From: an uncultured Fusibacter sp. | GTDB taxonomy: Bacteria; Bacillota; Clostridia; Peptostreptococcales; Acidaminobacteraceae | Reading direction: 5' to 3' | Length of the DNA: 9,737 nt | Assembly: GCA_937958285.1 (NCBI GenBank) | Contig: CALFXQ010000317.1 | Span: 1 to 9,737, forward strand | Part shown: positions 6,191 through 9,737 of the stretch, in pieces | How the letters are laid out: each line of letters starts with the position of its first letter | Numbering within the stretch: position 1 is the first letter of the stretch | Made by a program: the position numbers and the translations under genes | Notes under the pieces: model-generated | Told to the model about the DNA's origin: nothing | Database searches by the model: none | Seen by the model: only the letters and a program-made list of their open reading frames with translations

Positions 6191-7312
6191 TTAATCCATC
6201 AACTGAAAATCAGATGGCACAAGCTGTACCCACAGCTGGCCTGGCATAATTGCAAGGGGTTGACCCTGAGCATCGTAAAAACGCGTACGCTCAGCCTCCG
6301 TGGTCTTTTCCCAAGTGATCTCTAGCCTTTTACCCGCACACATGTAATACCCTGTTCCTTTTCCGACAACATCGAGCTTTAATCTACCCGCATTGTCTAG
6401 AACGCGCGTTTTGACCCTCTGAATGACAACGCTCTTTGCGGTCAGTTGATTGCCCGTTCCTTCGTCGATATGAGGCTTTCCGTTGACGAGGCGTTCATAA
6501 AGAGTTGCCTTTTCATTATATACGAATTCTACAAAATAACCTACAGAATCTTTAGCCGTGGATGCTTTATAGATAATTTTAAAACTTGGATCCGACTCAG
6601 CATTCGCTAGTGCATCGGGAACACCCAGAGTCCAAAAGGCCGTGTTGGCTTGAGATCTATATCCGCGATCTTTAACAACTTTTAAAAGCGCTTCTCCCGA
6701 TGTGTACATATTATTTGGCTTCGGTTTGTGATCTTTGCGCCAGTATGTGCGACTAGGCACATTCATGCCATCGAGATCTGCAACTTTTAATGTAACAATA
6801 TCTGAGAATGCCTCATTCGATCCGCCAATATGGCTATAATAGCCATCGTTCTCTAGTGCAAGCCTTACAAAATACGGTCTGGCACTGCGCACTGGTCCGA
6901 TTTCTTCTGGTGTTATAGAATGAAATACCGCCATATACCGCGTGATCAACCCCTCAACTAAGGCTTCATACACGATATCTGCATCTTTAAGACCCTTTTG
7001 TGGCCGCGCCTTAAAGAGATTGTCAAACATCACCGTTAAAGGTCTGTAGTTTAAACGCTCACTTGGCATCGGCCGCCCCGTGTAAGGACTGTAAGAAAAC
7101 CCAGGTAGGAGCGTGTCAAAACCTTCTGGCGTCAAGACAGTGACCGGTTGAGTTTGAGCAATTTCGCTTGCATTTTGCCCATTGGTAATTAGTGCGTCTG
7201 CTACTTCATCAGAAGGGTTGGATGTTTTGCAACCACTCAGAAAAGATACAACCAATAATATAACTGCCATCACCACAATCGCCTGCTGGCGCAATAAGCT
7301 TTTAGACTTCAT
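6191..7312 (-). CDS. DUF3048-domain (YerB-like) lipoprotein
   Basis: This 373-residue protein is predicted to be secreted and lipid-anchored to the outside of the membrane. Residues 1-27 form a signal peptide (basic start, hydrophobic 11-24) with a lipobox LSGC placing the modified cysteine at C28. After a short linker, two DUF3048 halves follow: an N-terminal part (about 62-205; blocks such as RPLTVMFDN, ADIVYEALVEGLITRYMAVF and IGPVRSARPYFV) and a C-terminal part (about 230-368). This is the domain plan of Bacillus subtilis YerB, whose role is unknown. The start overlaps the ybeY stop by 11 nt, with only a weak AGCAGGT upstream, so translation is probably coupled. It occupies the slot where dgkA is usually found. 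No enzymatic motif is recognisable. Confidence 0.9.
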   Translation of the reverse strand: MKSKSLLRQQAIVVMAVILLVVSFLSGCKTSNPSDEVADALITNGQNASEIAQTQPVTVLTPEGFDTLLPGFSYSPYTGRPMPSERLNYRPLTVMFDNLFKARPQKGLKDADIVYEALVEGLITRYMAVFHSITPEEIGPVRSARPYFVRLALENDGYYSHIGGSNEAFSDIVTLKVADLDGMNVPSRTYWRKDHKPKPNNMYTSGEALLKVVKDRGYRSQANTAFWTLGVPDALANAESDPSFKIIYKASTAKDSVGYFVEFVYNEKATLYERLVNGKPHIDEGTGNQLTAKSVVIQRVKTRVLDNAGRLKLDVVGKGTGYYMCAGKRLEITWEKTTEAERTRFYDAQGQPLAIMPGQLWVQLVPSDFQLMD

Positions 7313-7781
7313 TTTCTATTACCTGCTCAAGACCCATTGCCTTCATAATCATCTTTTCTTGGGTACGCATCGCACTTTTATCTGCTTGTTCTTCGTGATC
7401 GTAGCCCAAAAGGTGAAGAACAGAGTGACATACTAAATAGGCAAGTTCCCGCTCTAGCGGGTGACCAAAGGTCTCAGCTTGCAATATTGCTTGGTCTAAG
7501 CATATCACGATGTCACCCAAAAATACGGGTTCATCTTCAAAAGCATCCCATCCATCTTCTGTATATTGGGGAAAACTGAGCACATCGGTGACCATATCCT
7601 TCTCGCGATAATCGCGATTTAGGGCTTTTATGCCCGCTGCGTTCACAAATCTCAGACTGATCTCCACGTTGTCTTCAAATTCTTCGATTTCGAGGGTTGT
7701 GCGCACCGTCTTTTCAATGAGGGCTTCGTATTCTGGTGGCAATGGCCGATCAATAACTTCGTTTTCAATCGATAGTTGCAT
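7302..7781 (-). CDS. ybeY: Endoribonuclease YbeY, rRNA maturation and quality control
   Basis: YbeY is a zinc-dependent single-strand endoribonuclease involved in 16S rRNA 3' end processing and ribosome quality control. The 159-residue length is typical. The defining motif HSVLHLLGYDH gives H119, H123 and H129 as zinc ligands. The upstream block LNRDYREKDMVTDVLSFP (54-71) with the conserved arginine (R59) and TDVLSF is also intact, as is FLGDIVIC (87-94). The ATG at 7781 has AGGAGGAGACG upstream inside the end of phoL and overlaps that gene by 17 nt, indicating translational coupling. The next gene overlaps its stop by 11 nt. The pairing phoL - ybeY is highly conserved, and era two genes downstream is a known functional partner in 30S maturation. 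Confidence 0.97.
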   Translation of the reverse strand: MQLSIENEVIDRPLPPEYEALIEKTVRTTLEIEEFEDNVEISLRFVNAAGIKALNRDYREKDMVTDVLSFPQYTEDGWDAFEDEPVFLGDIVICLDQAILQAETFGHPLERELAYLVCHSVLHLLGYDHEEQADKSAMRTQEKMIMKAMGLEQVIENEV

Positions 7782-8736
7782 CGTCTCCTCCTAGTGCATC
7801 GTAGGCTTTAATAATGCGCTTAACAAGTTCATGGCGCACCACATCGCGATGGGTAAAATAGTGAAAGGCTATGCCCTCAATGTCTTTTAGCACGTGTTTT
7901 GCTTCGACAAGGCCACTCTTTGCATCTATTCCCAAGTCAATCTGCGTCAAATCGCCGTTTACAATGACTTTAGAGCCAAAGCCAAAACGCGTCAAGAACA
8001 TCTTCATCTGTGCCGGCGTGGTGTTTTGCGCCTCGTCTAAAATAATAAAGGCATTGTCTAAGGTGCGACCCCGCATATATGCCAAAGGCACAACCTCAAT
8101 TAGACCGCGCTCTTTGTACTTTAAATAGGATTCCATGCCCAGAATTTCGTACATGGCATCGTATAAGGGTCTTAAGTAGGGATCGATCTTTTGTTGCAAA
8201 TCGCCAGGCAAGAAACCAAGGGATTCTCCAGCTTCTACAGCTGGTCGCGTGATTACAATGCGCTCCACTTGTTTTTCCTTAAAAGCCTTAATGGCCATAG
8301 TCACAGCGAGAAATGTTTTACCCGTTCCGGCGGGTCCAATGCCGAAGACCACATCGTGTTTTTTTACCGCCGCTACAAATTCCGCCTGTCCATGGGTCTT
8401 CGCTTTGATCAAACGGCCACGGGGCGTTACCCATAGCGCATCGTGAGGCATATCTCTGTTGGCTTGGCGTATAGCATGTGCGCTATTTTCTAGCATGTAT
8501 CGAAGGGTTTGTTCGTCTAACTCACCACCTTTTTCTACAATGCGCAAAAGTTGGACAATCGCCAGCTCCGCCTCATCTACAGCGACTTGTGAGCCCATGA
8601 TTGAAAGGTATCCGTCTCTTACTGCTACTTTAATTTTCAGTTCGCGCTCTACCAAGCTAAGATATCGGTCCATTTCGCCAAATATAAGGGGAACAAGACG
8701 CATATCTTCAAGCATGATTTGCTTTGTCTTTTCCAA
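7765..8736 (-). CDS. phoL: PhoH-family ATPase (PhoH-like protein, PhoL)
   Basis: PhoH-like proteins are cytoplasmic P-loop ATPases related to the helicase domain of superfamily 1, linked to RNA metabolism by their fusion or pairing with RNases such as YbeY; the exact role is unsettled. I place the start at TTG 8736 (323 residues) because GAGGAG (8743-8748) lies 6 nt before it. The in-frame TTG at 8757 has no ribosome binding site, and the first ATG (8715) also lacks one. With this numbering, Walker A GPAGTGKT is at 134-141, TRPAVEAGESLGFLPGD at about 163-179, Walker B IILDEAQN at 231-238, and the sensor-like VIVNGD and HRDVVRH motifs near 257-262 and 296-302. An N-terminal small nucleic-acid-binding-like region precedes them. 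It is the first gene of the run ending with era. Confidence 0.94.
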   Translation of the reverse strand: MEKTKQIMLEDMRLVPLIFGEMDRYLSLVERELKIKVAVRDGYLSIMGSQVAVDEAELAIVQLLRIVEKGGELDEQTLRYMLENSAHAIRQANRDMPHDALWVTPRGRLIKAKTHGQAEFVAAVKKHDVVFGIGPAGTGKTFLAVTMAIKAFKEKQVERIVITRPAVEAGESLGFLPGDLQQKIDPYLRPLYDAMYEILGMESYLKYKERGLIEVVPLAYMRGRTLDNAFIILDEAQNTTPAQMKMFLTRFGFGSKVIVNGDLTQIDLGIDAKSGLVEAKHVLKDIEGIAFHYFTHRDVVRHELVKRIIKAYDALGGDDATID

Positions 8737-8789
8737 ATCATTCTCCTCGTTAATCAATCCGTTCTATAGGTAGGATAATTTACACATTA

Positions 8790-8798
8790 ATTATACCA
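8790..8798 (-). promoter_or_regulatory. Extended -10 promoter of the phoL - era operon
   Basis: The minus strand reads TGGTATAAT, a consensus extended -10 element, about 55 nt before the phoL start. No convincing -35 box is present 16-18 nt upstream, which is acceptable for this promoter class. It lies just after the hairpin behind yqeY, consistent with a new transcription unit. Confidence 0.65.
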
Positions 8799-8829
8799 TT
8801 TCGATGGCATATTAAGCGTTTTAGTCATC

Positions 8830-8862
8830 AAAAACTGAAGAAGACAGACCGAAGTCTGTCTT
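8830..8862 (-). terminator. Probable terminator after yqeY
   Basis: AAGACAGAC (8841-8849) and GTCTGTCTT (8854-8862) form a 9-bp stem; read on the minus strand the loop is the very stable C(TTCG)G tetraloop. The T run (TTTTT at about 8830-8834) starts 6 nt after the stem rather than immediately, so efficiency may be partial. Confidence 0.65.
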
Positions 8863-8868
8863 AATTAT

Positions 8869-9312
8869 TTATGATAAAAGCTTCTTGACTTGTTCTGCAA
8901 CAAATTTATTGTCTGCCTTACCACTTAATTGATCTTTTACAGCAGCCATGACCTTGCCCATATCCTTTACAGAAGTTGCACCAACAGCGGTGATGCCCTC
9001 TTGAATGATTGCAACAACCTCTTCTTCAGAAAGCTGTGCCGGCAAATACGCCATGAGTATTTCAATTTCTGCCGTTGCTTCGTCGGCCAAGTCTTGACGC
9101 TCTCCTTTGACAAATTCGTCGTGGGCAGCACGCTTTTGCTTGATCTGTTTGACGATAATCTCCATCACGGCATTGTCGTCGAGCTCGGTGCGCGTATCCA
9201 CTTCAATCTGCTTAATGGCAGCTCGCAACATGGTGACAGTTAGCTTTCTGACCACTTGCTTGGCCTTCATGGCCTCTTTTAGGTCTTCCATCAGTTGGTC
9301 TTTTATAGCCAT
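8869..9312 (-). CDS. yqeY: GatB/YqeY domain-containing protein
   Basis: YqeY proteins share the helical tail domain of GatB, the subunit of the tRNA-dependent amidotransferase, which contacts tRNA. The stand-alone form has been proposed to act near tRNA metabolism, but its role is not established. The 147-residue length is normal for the family. Typical features are the start IKDQLMEDLKEAMKAKQ (3-19), MLRAAIKQIEVD (28-39), IIVKQIKQKRAAHDEF (52-67), EIEILMAYLPAQLSEEE (82-98) and the final block GKVMAAVKDQLSGKADNKFV. The ATG follows GCGAGGTGAAAC, a good ribosome binding site. It follows rpsU by 73 nt, the conserved rpsU - yqeY pairing of Firmicutes, and ends just before a hairpin. Confidence 0.95.
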   Translation of the reverse strand: MAIKDQLMEDLKEAMKAKQVVRKLTVTMLRAAIKQIEVDTRTELDDNAVMEIIVKQIKQKRAAHDEFVKGERQDLADEATAEIEILMAYLPAQLSEEEVVAIIQEGITAVGATSVKDMGKVMAAVKDQLSGKADNKFVAEQVKKLLS

Positions 9313-9331
9313 GTTTCACCTCGCTAAGCGT

Positions 9332-9381
9332 TAACATCATAGCAAAGGCGCCATTTCTGACGCCTACTATACATGATGTTA
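9332..9381 (-). repeat. Intercistronic hairpin between rpsU and yqeY
   Basis: TAACATCAT (9332-9340) and ATGATGTTA (9373-9381) are perfect 9-bp inverted copies. Between them AGGCG (9346-9350) pairs with CGCCT (9361-9365), making a nested stem of about 50 nt that begins right after the rpsU stop. No T run follows, so it probably serves as a processing, stability or partial attenuation element that lets rpsU and yqeY be expressed at different levels. Confidence 0.65.
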
Positions 9382-9385
9382 CACA

Positions 9386-9565
9386 TTATTTTTTCTTTTT
9401 CTTTCTTCTTGCTGCTTCCGATTTTTTCTTGCGCTTAACGCTTGGCTTCTCGTAATGCTCTCTTTTTCTGATTTCAGCCATTAAACCTGCTCTCGCGGTT
9501 TCTCTTTTAAAGCGTTTAAGTGCGCTATCAATTGATTCGTTTTCGCCAATAATGATACCAGACAT
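9386..9565 (-). CDS. rpsU: 30S ribosomal protein S21
   Basis: S21 (59 residues) is a small basic protein of the 30S platform near the anti-Shine-Dalgarno end of 16S rRNA, important for translation initiation. The sequence begins MSGIIIGENESIDSALKRFK, then RETARAGLMAEIRKREHYEKPS, and ends in a lysine/arginine-rich tail, all family hallmarks. Its length is usual for Firmicutes. A strong ribosome binding site, GGAGGGAGG, precedes the ATG by 7-8 nt. The gene is the first of an rpsU - yqeY unit, with a clear promoter about 125 nt upstream and a structured leader between. Era and YbeY, encoded in the same window, also act on the 16S rRNA 3' end. Confidence 0.97.
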   Translation of the reverse strand: MSGIIIGENESIDSALKRFKRETARAGLMAEIRKREHYEKPSVKRKKKSEAARRKKKKK

Positions 9566-9684
9566 GACAAAACCTCCCTCCGTGCTATAATACGCTCTGC
9601 TTATAGTACTATGACTATACTCACAGAGGAATAAGTCAGGATAGCCTTCCAGACCCAGTGCTCCAGACGATTCGTCTGCAGTAC
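9566..9684 (-). promoter_or_regulatory. Structured rpsU leader
   Basis: The predicted 5' leader of about 120 nt contains a near-perfect hairpin, CAGACGAATCGTCTG (9664-9678), close to the transcript start. A second copy of GTCTGGA (9648-9654, also at 9662-9668) could compete for the same CAGAC strand. Closer to the gene lie TATAGT and ACTATA copies (9602-9619) that can pair in two ways. I recognise no described leader family; autoregulation by S21 is only a hypothesis. Confidence 0.45.
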
Positions 9685-9690
9685 CTTGTT

Positions 9691-9719
9691 ATTATACATG
9701 ATATTCAAAACCAATGCAA
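9691..9719 (-). promoter_or_regulatory. Strong sigma-A type promoter of rpsU
   Basis: The minus strand has TTGCAT (9714-9719) and a perfect TATAAT (9691-9696) with the ideal 17-nt spacer. Transcription should start near 9684. The upstream flank at the window edge is rich in A and T, as expected of an UP element in front of a ribosomal protein gene. Confidence 0.8.
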
Positions 9720-9737
9720 TTATCTTTTAATTTTTTT

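Noticed and set aside
9585..9590. TATAAT-like sequence on the plus strand upstream of rpsU.
   Set aside because: No plus-strand gene follows, and it falls in the untranslated leader of rpsU on the other strand.
1..9737. Mobile elements, CRISPR arrays, tRNA or rRNA genes, defence or toxin-antitoxin genes.
   Set aside because: No transposase, integrase, regularly spaced repeats, cloverleaf genes or toxin-like small genes could be seen; the window is dense with conserved core genes.

Overview
This window looks like a chromosomal housekeeping region of a low- to mid-GC Gram-positive bacterium of the Clostridia (Firmicutes). The evidence is the gene set and order (rpsU, yqeY, phoL, ybeY, cdd, era, recO, a UBA/DUF4342 gene, glyS), strong Shine-Dalgarno sequences of the GGAGG type, a glycine T-box leader, and a YerB-like lipoprotein. 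I cannot name a genus. Every gene except corA is on the minus strand, so the window is best read from right to left.

Right part (about 9737 to 8841): a strong promoter drives a structured leader of about 120 nt, then rpsU (ribosomal protein S21, only 59 codons) and yqeY. An intercistronic hairpin separates the two genes and a UUCG-type hairpin follows yqeY. Middle part (about 8798 to 4762): an extended -10 promoter precedes a tight run phoL - ybeY - DUF3048 lipoprotein - cdd - era, with overlaps or short gaps, ending in a clear intrinsic terminator. Next part (4705 to 1911): mgtE - recO - DUF4342 protein, closely spaced and ended by a strong hairpin that also serves as the boundary of the convergent corA gene. 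Left part: corA on the plus strand, diverging from the T-box-controlled glycyl-tRNA synthetase gene glyS, whose 3' end lies outside the window.

The shared theme is translation and RNA metabolism: S21, YbeY and Era act on the 30S subunit and 16S rRNA, GlyS charges tRNA-Gly, and PhoL is an RNA-linked ATPase. Salvage (Cdd), repair (RecO) and magnesium uptake (MgtE and CorA) are interleaved. The familiar Firmicute members yqfC, yqfD, pgpH and dgkA are absent from their usual places in the series; a DUF3048 lipoprotein sits where dgkA usually does.

I see no mobile element, CRISPR array, phage gene, tRNA or rRNA gene. I did not find a convincing new multigene system. The most interesting items are the long, atypical stem I of the glyS T-box, the competing stems in front of corA, the DUF4342 protein with a C-terminal cysteine cluster, the structured rpsU leader, and the altered content of the era cluster.
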